The notes under the pieces: model-generated | Databases searched by the model: none | What the model was told of the DNA's origin: nothing | What the model saw: only the letters and a program-made list of their open reading frames with translations | Program-made: the position numbers and the translations under genes | Part shown: positions 45,885-57,376 of the stretch, one piece after another | Position numbering within the stretch: the first letter of the stretch is position 1 | Layout of the letters: the number at the start of each line of letters is the position of its first letter | Origin: Anisodus tanguticus | Lineage: Eukaryota > Streptophyta > Magnoliopsida > Solanales > Solanaceae | Reading direction: 5' to 3' | Assembly: GCA_034509755.1 (NCBI GenBank) | Contig: CM067550.1 | Span: forward strand, 19,523,001 to 19,587,000 | Length of the DNA: 64,000 bases

Positions 45885-47150
45885 CAGCCCGACGAAAATT
45901 GGTATATGGACTCTGGAGCCTCCTCTCACCTCACTCGGTCCGCAGGTAATCTTTCCCAAGTGTATCATTTAAAGTCTCCACAATTTTTTACAGTTGGCAA
46001 TGGTCACCACATTCCAATTCAGGGCTATGGTCACACCCACACTCCGCCTCCTCACCCACCCTTCTCCCTAAATAACGTCTTGCTTTCCCCACACATCATC
46101 AAAAATTTAATATCCATTAGGAAATTTACTCGTAATAATTCTGTGTCTGTTGATTTTGATCCCTTTGGTTTTACTGTGAAGGATCTACGTACGGGGACAC
46201 CTCTTACGAGATGCAATAGCACAGGGGATTTCCATCTATTCACATCCTCGTCCGCTGTCGGTTCCCGATCACACACTACCCTAGCTGCTCTATCTCCGTC
46301 AATTTGGCACAATAGGCTCGGACATCCAGGAGCTCCCGTCTTTAATTTTCTTAGAAGTAATAGTTTTATTCAATGTAATGGGAAACTTGCCCAGACCTGC
46401 ATTTCCTGTCAATTAGGCAAACATGTTCGTCTTCCATTTAATTCCTCAGTTAGCGTTACATTTGCTCCTTTTAATATTGTTCATGCTGATCTGTGGACTT
46501 CCCCTATTACTAGTTCCCTAGGTCATAAATATTATCTCGTGTTATTGGATGACTACTCTCACTTTCTTTGGATTTACCCATTAAAATTTAAGTCCGAAGT
46601 TTTTGCCAAATTTCTTGAATTTTGCACATTTATCAAAATGCAATTCGAACGCGCCATTAAATCTTTCCAATATGACAATGGCCGTGAGTTTAACAACTCC
46701 GCATTTCAAAAATTCTGCAACAATAATGGCATGGTCTTCCGATTTTCGTGTCCTCACACGTTCCCTCAAAATGGCAAAGCCGAGCGTCTCATCCGTACAA
46801 TAAAGAACATGGTCCGCACTTTTTTGTTTCATGCCTCCCTCCCTCCATCCTTTTGGGTTTATGCGATCAAAATGGTAGAATACGTCCTTAATATTTTACC
46901 CACTAGTACCCTCCATAACATGACTCCAACCGAAATCTTACACCGTAGGGTTCCCTCCTATGATCACCTACGGATATTCGGTTGTCTATGTTTCCCTAAT
47001 CTCTCTTCCACAACCTCTCACAAATTAGCTCCCCGCACCACTCCGTGTGTCTTCTTAGGTTTTTCGTCAAATCATAGGGGCTATCTGTGCTATGACTTAT
47101 CCACTCGTCAAATTCACGTCTTGCGTCACGTCACTTTTGATGAGACGTAA
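45885..47150 (+). pseudogene. Protease and integrase of the nested copia
   Basis: One long open frame follows the gag stop. Protease: NWYMDSGASSHLT (catalytic DSG) near 45897. GAG-pre-integrase: WHNRLGHPG near 46300. Integrase zinc-binding: CISCQLGK. Core: FNIVHADLWTS (first catalytic Asp), YDNGREFNN (second Asp) and NGKAERLIRTIKNM (catalytic Glu). It ends at TAA 47150 after HVLRHVTFDET, where an intact element continues into reverse transcriptase. Catalytic residues look present, so only the stops and later frameshifts disable it. Confidence 0.83.
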
Positions 47151-47201
47151 TTCCCTTTTCCAACATCTAAAAATTTCAAAAACCGGATTACGAATTTTTA
47201 G

Positions 47202-47765
47202 ATGAATCAACTCTCTCTCTCTTGTCCATCTTCGGGAACTGTGCCTATCACTTTTGGGAACGTACCTCCACAGCCACCATCGGCCACCGTACATCGTTCA
47301 CCATCAGCATCCCTGCCACCAGTGACCTCCCCGTCACCGCCGCTAGCCATCCCTAGCACCACTCTGTCTCCAGGTTCCACCAACTCACCGGTCACCGTCC
47401 CATTCACTGTGCCATCCCAACTGTCTCACCATCGTGCCGACCCCAGTCTTACCCTCAACCACCATCCAGCAAAGGGGCCACCGGTCCTACTAAGCCACCG
47501 ACATCATACCCGACACTACAACCCTCCTCCATTTTCGGCATACCGAGAACCCTCATAAATCATTACCATAGTTCACCGGCACCCACCGACCCTAACCCAC
47601 TCGACTTCAAACCCAAACACTGCCACTATTCCATACCATCCGACAGCCACCCTCGACCACACCTCAGTCCCGACAACACAAAACATACCACACCCGAATC
47701 TGCCAACAAACAGTCCACCCAATCAGTCGACCGATACCTTTACCCAACCAGCGCCCACACACCGG
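47202..47765 (+). pseudogene. Proline/serine-rich linker of the nested copia
   Basis: A low-complexity Pro/Ser/Thr stretch between integrase and reverse transcriptase, as is usual in this lineage. Its frame differs from both neighbours, so frameshifts lie at each end. Confidence 0.6.
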
Positions 47766-49360
47766 ATGGAAACACGTGCCCAACACGGGATTTTCAAACC
47801 CAAAGTCCAATTTAACTTGTCCACCCAAACAATTTCCCCTATTCTAAAAAGCCCTAAATTAGCCAAACTGGACCCAAATTGGAATGCGGCCATGTGTGAG
47901 GAATTTAATGTATTAACGAAACAACATACTTGGGACTTGGTTCCTCAACCAAAGGGGGTGAATGTGATCCGTTGCATGTGGCCATTTCGACACAAGTTCA
48001 GAGATAGTGGTGACTTAGAAAGATACAAGGCAAGACTAGTGGCAAAAGGTACTAACCAGCAGAAGGGCATTGATTGCGGAGAGACTTTCAGTCTGGTTGT
48101 CAAACCGGTCACCATTTGCACAGTTCTGAGCATTGCTATGGGTAAGAATTGGCCGATTCATCAGCTAGATGTAAAGAATGCATTTCTTCATGGGGATTTA
48201 CAAGAAATTGTATACATGCACCAGCCGCCTGGCTTTGTCCACCCAGCAGCCCCACAGTATGTGTGTCGTCTCCGTAAGTCACTCTATGGCTTAAAACAGG
48301 CCCTCAGAGCATGGTATGATCGATTTGCACAGTTCATTAAACGCCTTGGGTTTACATGCAGCAGATGTGATACCTCTCTCTTTACTTTACATCGAGGTCG
48401 TGATACTGCATATTTGCTGTTATATGTGGATGACATTGTTCTTACTGCCACTACAGCTGTGTTGAAAGATGAGATCATTGCACGACTCAAGTCTGGATTT
48501 TCCATAACTGATTTGGGAAAGTTGAGCTATTTTTTGGGGATCTCAGTCACTAGATCTGCAGATTGTATGTTTCTTTGCCAGCGTAAGTATGCAGAGGAGA
48601 TCGTGCACATGGCTAAGATGGACAATTGCAAAATCATGGCCACTCCAGTTGATTCTAAATCCAAACTTAGTGCACTGGTCGGTACTCCAGTCTTGCAGGC
48701 GCACTTTAGTATCTCACATTCACCAGGCCTGACATTGCCTATGATGTCCAACAGGTATGCTTGTTTATGCATGCCCCCAGGGAACCTCATTTTACTGCCC
48801 TCAAACGTATCATTCGATATGTTAAAGGCACACTGGACTATGGCCTACACTTATACCCCTCCGCACCTAACTTACTATTATCCTACACAGATGCAGATTG
48901 GGCAGGCTGTCCAGACACCCGCAGCTCTACTTCCGGCTACTGTGTGTTTTTGGGTGATAATCTCATCTCTTAGTCTGCCAAACGGCAAGCCACATTATCC
49001 CGTTCGAGTGCAGAAGCTGAGTATAGAGGAGTTGCTAATGTTGTTGCTGAGATTTGTTGGCTCTGAAACCTTCTCTTGGAGCTTCAGTGTCCTTTAAGAA
49101 AAGCGGCTCTGGTCTACTGTGATAACATATCCGCCATATACATGTCTCACAATCCGGTTCAGCATCAGCGAACCAAGCGTTTTGAGATGGGCATCCACTT
49201 TGTTCGTGAGAAGGTTGCTCTCAGGCATATTAAGGTATTGCACGTGCCTTCCTCATATCAATACGCGGATATTTTCACGAAGGGCCTCCCAAGACAGTTG
49301 TTTCTTGACTTCAGATCCAGTCTTAGCGTTAGACCTCCTCCCGCTCCGATTGAGGGGGTG
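47766..49360 (+). pseudogene. Reverse transcriptase and RNase H of the nested copia
   Basis: LTKQHTWDLVPQPKGVNVI opens the polymerase. ERYKARLVAKG, LDVKNAFLHGDL (catalytic Asp), PPGFVHP, CRLRKSLYGLKQA and LLYVDDIVLTA (YVDD) follow in one frame to about 48690. A frameshift then moves the RNase H portion (MHAPREPHFTALKRIIRYVKGTLDYG, YTDADWAGCPDTRSSTSGYC) to another frame. An in-frame stop follows at 48971-48973, and the rest (VYCDNISAIYMSHNP, YADIFTKGLPRQLF) to 49360. RT motifs are complete; the domain as a whole is broken. Confidence 0.85.
49349..49360 (+). other. Polypurine tract of the nested copia
   Basis: ATTGAGGGGGTG immediately before the 3' LTR. Confidence 0.65.
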
Positions 49361-49538
49361 TGTAAACGTGTACAAGTATAACACTACAATCCCTACCCAT
49401 AATTAGAATAGGATTCTAAACTAGGATTCCTCTTATATTGGGAATAGGATTCCTCTTGTATTAGGATTGTATATTGTACACTATATATATTGATATCAAT
49501 GAGAAACACTCCCTAAGGGAGATTAATATCATCTTACA
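49361..49538 (+). repeat. 3' LTR of the nested copia (178 bp)
   Basis: Same as the 5' LTR except for a 13-bp insertion (TAAACTAGGATTC region) and a few substitutions. The small divergence suggests a fairly young insertion. Confidence 0.88.
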
Positions 49539-51659
49539 ATAATAAATTAGAATAAAGGATAAATAAAGAATAAAGAGAGGAAGACCAGAGGCGGTGAAAA
49601 AAAATAGGCAAAATAAAAGAGAGAAAGAGGTGGTCAGCTGGAGAAAATAAAACCAGCGTTGCTAGTCTAAAATTGAGCAATCCAGCCCAAAAAAAAAGGA
49701 AAGAAAGAGAAAAGAGAGAGAGAGAGGAGCGATACGGAAGAGAAGAAGAAAACCCAATAGCAAAATTTATCACAAAGATAATTGGGAGAAGACCTAGTTC
49801 CTTTTCCTGCTACCGTTTCTTCTTCAAGTAAGTATGAGATAAACCAATTAATTCATTCCTCTTTCCTGAGAAAAGCAATAATAGTTTGAAGTGAAAAAAG
49901 AAGTAACCTGGGTTCTCTGAGAAACTTCAGTTTTAGGACAAAAGTTGATTTTAGTATTAAAACTTGACCTATATAAGAGGACTACCAAAATTTCTGGGAA
50001 ATAGGTAACTTGATTGAACAGTTGAACGAGTTTGGCAACTATAAATTTATCCCTACAGATATTCCATTTTATGAATTTTAGGATGAAGTAATATTCAATT
50101 GTTGCATTCTACTTTTAGATAACCGATACTCCGAGGACGTGATTGTGGGAAGCAAATTGGAGTTTATTCAGCAAGATTACAGTGAGTGATAATTCTTCCA
50201 TAGTTGATTTTCATCTATAGCATGATTCAAATTTAGTTTCTTGCGTCGAAATAGTTTGTCTAAAGAAGGAGAATTAATTGCACATGGACAAGCAGTAGAT
50301 GATCAAATATGTGAAATCACACCAATTCGTTTTTACCCTAAGTTACATACTGATTATTCTTGAATCTGTGTTTCTTTGGGTTATTACATATTGTTTGATT
50401 TGATTCTTGACATGGAAGGAATATGAATATACTTTGTATTGTAAAAAGGTTTTTTCAGGAAGAAACTTTGCTAGATTCGTCGTTATCTAGCGTCGGGATC
50501 GTTAGACCTGGTGCACCTTGTAGGAGAACTAGTATTGTACAAAGTCCCTCTAGAAAGGAACCTAGCTGAAGGGATAGTAAGACGGCTATGGAAAATCCAT
50601 AGTGTCAGAAAGTATACTCAATTCTAGCTTAATGTCCTCTATATTCATAAAGATGTGATTATTTAACCAGTTTGAACTCGGTTATCATAAATGAATTGTT
50701 ATGTTGATTGAAATAAGATATTTTTTTATGATTATATATTGCATGATTTCTTATGTATGCTTGTCCCTAAATAAAATGCTATGGTTGATGTTATTACTCA
50801 CTCAGTCGGTGTGATTGACCCTGTTTTCCTTTATTTTTATTTCCTAAATATAACTTAGTTGAGGGCGATATTTTGACTCAAATAGAGTGTTAGACCGAGC
50901 TGACAACTGATCCAGTAAGTCTTGCACTTACTTCGCATGGGCCATCATTTTGTTGATTACTGTAATATATTAGTTCTCCAAATCCTAGAGTTTTGCTCCT
51001 TTAAGTCAGACTTGTAAATCTTATTTTGGATTGTATTAGTACAGTAATGGCTTGGAACTCATAATGTTTTGTGAAAGCCAGTGATTTAGGATTCTGATGT
51101 TCTTTTGGACTTAGTAGGTTGTTATTAATGTATGTTGGATTCTTGTTTACTGAGTATTGGAAGGTTTGAGTTTATGGATTGCTCCCGGTACAGAGGAAAT
51201 TATTCCTTTTTTTTATGTTTTTCTTTAGTTTTGGCTTTCCTGCAACTCTTTTCCCGATCTCTTTTTCTTCATTAAAAGGCTTTACAAGCCGCAGACATAT
51301 AGCCAGAGAGTTGCCTGATTTTTCCCTTATCAATGTTTGAGATGCCTGGTTGTGCCAATTTCCCTAGTTTACAATGCCAAATTTTTAACGTGAAATGGTT
51401 TAGGCTTGCTTAGTGGGCCTAGGCTTACTGAGCGTCGGTCATAAGTTAGATGGGTGGGTAGTGACAAAGTTGGTATTTAGGATATGACTTAAGGAGCACC
51501 GATTTTAGTAGAGACTTAATCGTGTATAGGTTTTGCACTATATGCACGATCGGGACTCGACAAAAATCGGATAGGACTTGTCTTTCTCATTATTTGTTAA
51601 TTCTGAAATATTATAAGTGGTCTAGAGATAAGGATGTAACATCGTTGATATGATTATAG

Positions 51660-52830
51660 ATGGCAGATAGAGTTATGCTTTCACCAAACTTAAGATGGGG
51701 TCAAAGAAGAGGTTGGGGCATACCGGCTAGGCAGATTGTCGACCTTGTTGCTGAAAATGAAGTGATACCACCATCGCAACCTCCGAGTGGTACTACTGTT
51801 GACGTGATAGCTGCGATGTTTCATCAGGCAATGGAGAGCTTGGTAGAAAAGATCCAAAAACAACATCGGGGTAGTATGATGCCTGAAGGTAATAATGGAC
51901 ATAACCAACCCGACGAACCACTCTGTAGATCAATTCGAGAGTTTCAGAAGTTGAAACCTTCGGTGTTTACGGGGGCTAGTGAGACTGAAGACCCCTTATT
52001 GTTCTTAGATGGTATTCAGAAAGCATTAGATGCGTTTGAATGCTCCAACACGTGGTCGGTTGAGTTGGCTGCCTATTGTTTACAGGATATAGCTGAGGAA
52101 TGGTTTAAATTTTTTAAGGAAGGGCAGCCAATTTGCTCACGTCCTTTGACTTGGAAGGAGTTCAGTAATGCATTTATTGATCGATTTCTACATATGAGCC
52201 TAAGGGATGCTCTGGAGATACAGTTTGAGGGATTGAGGCAGACCACACAGATGTCAATGAACAAGTATAATATCCAGTTCACTCGTTTGTCCCAACATGC
52301 ACAATATGTGATGAGTGACACTATGCGGGCTAAGAGGTTCATCTGAGGTTTGATTGATCCATTGTTCAAACCACTGGCATCACACTTGACAAAGAGAGAT
52401 ATAACTTAGAAGCAATTAATGTGGCAAGAGAAGTAGAGACTAGATAGAGAGAAGAGAGAGCAACACTAAAGCACAATATAAGAAAGCAAGGACCATAAGG
52501 TCCTTCGGAGAGGGTATCGGTACAAGCCGAGCCGGTGGATACTAAAGCCATCCGAGGACTACACATGCTGGAGGTACATTTGTTGTCCAGTCATCTAACA
52601 ATGCTTTCACCTCTAGACAGAGCTGTAGAGGTCCGACACTATCGACTGGACAACCGCACAACAACTACTTGCCCTAGTTGTCACAAAGCTCATTCAAGCC
52701 AGTGTTCGAGAGAGATCAGTGTGTGCCTTCGATGCGGGCAGATGGGGCACTACAAAGAAGATTGTCCACGCTCTAACCGAGGAGCTAGTCAGGCATCAAC
52801 ACCGACAAATGGTGCACTAACAAACTCTGC
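51660..52830 (+). pseudogene. Gag of the gypsy element
   Basis: The first open frame 51660-52346 contains the retrotransposon gag core (FTGASETEDPLLFLDGIQKAL, AYCLQDIAEEWFKFFKEG, TWKEFSNAFIDRF, TTQMSMNKYNIQFTRLSQHA). After a stop and frame change, 52535-52830 carries the zinc knuckle CLRCGQMGHYKEDC (CX2CX4HX4C) at about 52712-52755. It would package element RNA if intact. Stops at 52344 and the shift disable it. Confidence 0.8.
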
Positions 52831-53059
52831 AGCTCATACCGCTAGGGATAATGCTAGGCCTCCAGTTGGGAATAAATACATTAATAGTAGAGGGTCGGGA
52901 GCAAGCAAGAGAGCCAATCCTGAGTGTTTACTCTTACTAGGCAGGATGCCAAGGCATCAAATGCAGTTGTCATATGTACACTCTCAGTATGCTCACTTGG
53001 ATGGATTATTTAACTGATTTTAAAATTGGCTTGTTCATATGTGTTCACTATTTGTCGTG

Positions 53060-53952
53060 TTCCCTAAGATTTACCTAGGTTACCTCCTATAAGATTTGAC
53101 ATAGATTTAGCACCCGGGACATAACACATATCGATACATCTGTATCGAATGGAACCAACAGAGTTAAAGGAACTGAAGAAACAATTGGAAAACCTATTAA
53201 ACAAGAGATTCATTAGACCAAGCACTTCACCATGAGGTGCACCAATCCTGTTTGTAAAGAAGAAGGATGGATCCATGAGATTATGCATAGATTACCGACA
53301 ATTAAATAAGGTCACAGTGTGCAACAAGTACCCACTGCCATGCATTGACAATCTATTTGACCAACTTCAGGGTGCAAAGAAATTCTCTAAGATTGATTTG
53401 AGATCGGGATACCATCAGTTACGAATTAGGGGCGAGGATATCTCTAAGACTGCCTTTTGGACCCAGTATGGACACTACGAATTCCTAGTGATGCCTTTTG
53501 GGATAACGAACGTACCTGCGACATTTATGGACATGATGAATAGGGTGTTCAATCCATAATTGGATAAATTTGTGATTGTGTTTATCAATTATATCATAGT
53601 CTACTCAAAGACATATGAGGAGCATGAACAACACTTGAGGATGGTATTACAAATGCTCAGAGAACATAAGTTATATGATAAGTTCTCAAAGTGCGAATTT
53701 TGGTTAAACCAAGTTTCCTTCTTAGGTCTTATCGTATCAGACGAAGGGATCTTAGTTGATCCAAAGAAAGTGGAAGTTGCACAAAAGAGGCTGAGACCAA
53801 CCACCGCAATCGAGATCCAAAGCTTATTGGGTCTCGCAGGCTACTACAGGCGTTTTGTGCAAGATTTCTCGAAGATAGCAGCACCTTTGACGAAGTTAAC
53901 GCAAAAGAATGTGAAATTCCAATGGTCTGAGGCATGTGAACATAGTTTTTGA
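53060..53952 (+). pseudogene. Reverse transcriptase of the gypsy element
   Basis: The protease region is essentially missing. From about 53060 degenerate frames give the lead-in (FPKIYLGYL, KGTEETI), then an open frame has MRLCIDYRQLNKVTVCNKYPLP, FSKIDLRSGYHQLRI (catalytic Asp), MPFGITNVPATF. After a TAA at 53557 it continues LDKFVIVFINYIIVYSK, where FIDD is expected, so both catalytic aspartates are changed to N and Y. YYRRFVQDFSKIAAPLTKL ends the thumb region. It is inactive. Confidence 0.83.
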
Positions 53953-53959
53953 AAACTTA

Positions 53960-54345
53960 AGGTAAGCTTGACAACTGCCCAATATTGGTACTTCCCACGG
54001 GAATCAGAGGATTTGCAGTTTATTGTGATGCCTCCCGAGTGGGACTTGGGTATGACCTTATGCAAAATGGACGGGTCATATCCTATGCTTCGAGGTAGTT
54101 GAAGAAGCACGACCAAAAACTATCCTACACATGACCTAGAGATGGCCGTGGTTGTCTTTGCTGACAAGATTTGGCGGCATTATTTATACGAAAAATGTGA
54201 GATATATACAGATCACAAGAGTCTCCAATATATCTTTCAGCAAAAGGATTTGAACCTTCGACAACGAAGATGGGCTACAACTGTACGATTTTGTACCATC
54301 CGGGCAAAGCGAATGTGGTGGCTGATGCATTAAGCCAAAAGTCTA
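53960..54345 (+). pseudogene. RNase H of the gypsy element
   Basis: Pieces include FAVYCDASRVGLGY-like (near 54011), then MAVVVFADKIWRHYLY and YTDHKSLQYIFQQKDLNLRQRRW. These match the gypsy RNase H region (catalytic Asp of TDHKSLKY). Frame changes separate the pieces. Confidence 0.72.
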
Positions 54346-54403
54346 TGGGCAGTTTGGCACACCTTACCCTTTAAAGAGACCTCTACCGAGAGAAATTCAC
54401 AAA

Positions 54404-55440
54404 TTGAAGGAAAGTAGAGTAGCCTTCAGTTTAGGACACGCAGGTTCATTACTAACATGTGTTCAAGCCAAGTCATCGTTAATGAAGGATATAAAGGCAA
54501 AGCAATATCAAGATTTGCGGCTGTGCAAAATAAGAGATGAAAGTGTTGTCTGCAAGAACAAAGATTTTACCCTGGATTATGACGGGGTATTACGGCTGGG
54601 TGATCGCATTTGGGTACCGGTTGTTGATGGTCTAAGACAAACGGTGCTCAAAGAAGCACATGGATCTAAGCACTTAGTTCATCCCGGATCATAAAAAATG
54701 TACCAAGACCTTCATCAGTTGTACTAGTGGGAAGGTATGAAGAAAGATATTGCAAACTATATCACTCGATGTTTGAATTGCCAACAAGTTAAGGCCGAGC
54801 ATCAGAGACTCACAGGCTTAATGCAACAACTTGAGATCCCGGAATGGAAATGAGAGCGGATCACTATGGACTTCGTAACTGGATTACCACGGACTCATAA
54901 GGGTAATGATTCCATCTGGGTGGTCGTGGATCGATAGATGAAGTCGGCAAACTTCTTGCCGGTCAAAACTACCTATAATGGGACGTGTTATGCACAGATT
55001 TATATGGATGAAATTGTTAAGCTTCACGAGGTTCCAATGTCTATTATATCAGATAGAGGGTCCCAGTTCACCTCACACTTTTGGAAAGTGTTCCAAGGAG
55101 CGTTAGGAACGCGAGTGGATCTGAGTACTGCATTTCACCCGCAGACAGACGGACAGTCCGAACGGACCATACAAACATTGGAAGATATGTTGAGATCTTG
55201 TGTCCTCTATTTTTGTGATAGTTGGAACACATATCTATCTTTAGCTGAATTTGCTTACAATATAGCTTTCAAGCAAGTATACAAATGGCACCCTACGAGG
55301 CTTTGTACGGGAGACGATGTTGATCTCCTATTGGTTGGTTCAAGGATGGTGAGGCAAAAGTATTGGATCCAGACTTGGTAAAGTCATCACTTGACAAAGT
55401 CCAACTAATTAAGCAGAGATTGCTAGCAGCCTAGAGTAGG
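54404..55440 (+). pseudogene. Integrase of the gypsy element, C-terminus deleted
   Basis: The N-terminal region ends HGSKHLVHPGS, followed across stops by a zinc-binding segment (CLNCQQVKAEHQ near 54773) and WERITMDFVTGLP-like sequence (first catalytic Asp). From 54938 an open frame has LHEVPMSIISDRGSQFTSHFWK and STAFHPQTDGQSERTIQTLEDML (second Asp and Glu). It degenerates after YNIAFK; the chromodomain, if there was one, and the polypurine tract are missing because the sequence passes directly into the 3' LTR at 55466. Confidence 0.8.
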
Positions 55441-55465
55441 CAAAAAGCTTATGCTGATAAAAGAC

Positions 55466-57371
55466 TGTAATAACAAACTAATTTGGGCCTTGTAAAAGTG
55501 ATGGGACTACTATTAAGACCTGAGGAGAGGATTTAAGTATCCTCACTTGTTAATAATAAACTAGAATAAAGGATAAATCAAAAGAATAAAGAGAGAAAGA
55601 CAATTTGGGCTTGGGTGACTACTTAAAAAACAGGCTTATTAAAATAAATTAGAAGAGAGATAAATAAAGAATAAAGAGTGAAGACAAGAGGCGGTGGAGA
55701 AAGAAAAGAAACCAAGAGGTGCTAGTCTGGAGAAAACTAAGCTATCCGTGCCAAAAAAAAAGGAAAGAAAGAAAGAGGAGAGAGAGAGGAGCGAAACGGA
55801 AGAGGAGAAGAAAACCCAATAGCAAAATTTATCACAAAGATAATTGGGAGAAGACCTAGTTCCTTTTCCTGCTATTGTTTCTTCTTCAAGTAAGTATGAG
55901 ATAAACCAAATAATTCATTCTTCTTCCCTAGGAAAAGCAATAATAGTTTGAAGTGAAAAAATAAGTAACCTGAGTTCTCTGAGAAACTTCAATTTTAGGA
56001 CAAAAGTTGATTTTAGTATTAAAACTTGACCTATACATATATAAGAGGAATACCAAATTTTCTGGGAAATAGGTAACTTGATTGAACAGTTGAACGAGTT
56101 CGAAATTATAAATTTATCCCTACATATATTCCATTTCATGAATTTTAGGATGAAGTAATATTCAATTGTTGCATTCTACTTTTAGATAATTGATACTCCG
56201 AGGACGTGATTGTGGAAAGCAAATTGGAGTTTATTCAGCAAGATTTAGTGAGTGATAATTCTTCCATAGTTGATTTTCATCTATAGCATGTTTCAAATTC
56301 AATTTCTTGCGTCGAAATAGTTTGTCTAAAGAATGAGAATTAATTGCACATGGACAAGCAGTAGTATGATCAAATATGTGAAATCACACCAATTCGTTTT
56401 TACCCTGAGCTACATACTGATTATTCTTGAATCTGTGTTTCTTTGGGTTATTACATATTATTTGATTTGATTCTTGACATGGAAGGAATATGAATATACT
56501 TTGTATTGTAAAAAGGATTTTTCAGGAAGAAACTTTGCTAGATTCGCCGTTATCAAGCGTCGGGATCATTAGACCTGGTGCGCCTTTTAGGAGAACTAGT
56601 ATTGTACAAAGCCCCTCTAGAAGGGAACCTAGCTGAAGGGATAGTCAGAAGGCTATGAAAAATTCATAGTGTCGGAAAGTATACTCGATTCTGACTAAAT
56701 GTCCTCTATATTCATAAAGATGTGATTATTTAGCCAGTTTGAACTCGGTTATCATAAATGAATTGTTATGTTGATTGAAATAAGATTATTTTTTATGATT
56801 ATATATTGCATTATTTCTTATGTATGCTTGTCCCCAAATAAAACGCTATGGTTGATGTTATTACTCACCCAGTCGGTGTAACTGACCCCGTTTTCCTTTA
56901 TTTTTATTTCCTACATATAACTTAGCTGAGGGCAATATTTTGACTCAAATAGAGTGTTAGATAGAGCCGACAGCGATCCAACAAGCCCCGCACTTGCTTC
57001 GCGTGGGCCATCATTTTGTTGATCATTTTGTTGATTACTGTAATAAATTAGTTCTCCAAATCCTAGAGTTTTGCTCCTTAAGTCGGGCTTGTAATTCTTG
57101 TTTTGGCATGTATTAGTACAATAATGGATTGGAACTCATATTGTTTTTGCGAAAGCCAATGATTTGGATTTCTGATGTTTTTTGGACTTAGTAGGTTGTT
57201 ATTAGTGTATGTTGGATTCTTGTTTACTGAGTGCTGACAGGTTTGAGTTTATGGATTGCTCCCGGTACGGAGGAAATTCTGCCAAATTTTTAGCATGAAA
57301 TGGTTCAGGCTTGCTCAATGGGCCTAGGCTTACTTTGCGTCGGTCATGGCTTAGATGGGTAGGTCGTGACA
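55466..57371 (+). repeat. 3' LTR of the gypsy element (1906 bp)
   Basis: TGTAATAACAAAC...GTCGTGACA, aligned along its length with the rejoined 5' LTR, and followed by the ACTAG duplication at 57372-57376. Confidence 0.87.
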
Positions 57372-57376
57372 ACTAG

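Larger units (their letters stand above)
44491..49538 (+). mobile_element. Short-LTR Ty1/copia element (5048 bp), nested in the gypsy LTR
   Basis: LTRs of 165 and 178 bp with TG/CA ends, a primer binding site at 44656, gag-protease-integrase-reverse transcriptase-RNase H order, a polypurine tract, and a perfect ATAAT duplication. Very short LTRs and the sequence type suggest the Ale/Retrofit lineage. It is near complete, but stops at 45243 and 45882, the end of the integrase frame at 47150 and a frameshift near 48690 make it non-autonomous. It is the youngest layer of a three-level nest. Confidence 0.9.
44414..51466 (+). repeat. 5' LTR of the gypsy element, interrupted by copia
   Basis: The LTR is 44414-44490 plus 49544-51466, about 2.0 kb, against 1906 bp for the 3' LTR. 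The rejoined sequence is colinear with 55466-57371. After its end at 51466 a weak primer-site-like TTGGTATTTAGG follows. Confidence 0.85.
44414..57371 (+). mobile_element. Ty3/gypsy element, defective, with a nested copia
   Basis: Direct LTRs begin TGTAATAAC and end GTGACA, with perfect ACTAG duplications outside. Without the nested copia (44491-49538 and its duplicated ATAAT) the element is ~7.9 kb. Order gag, zinc knuckle, reverse transcriptase, RNase H, integrase marks it as gypsy. Integrase details (SIISDRGSQFTSHFWK, STAFHPQTDGQSERTIQTLEDMLRSCV) suggest a Tekay/Del-like chromovirus. It has many stops, a deleted protease region, and no integrase C-terminus or polypurine tract before the 3' LTR. 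Confidence 0.87.
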
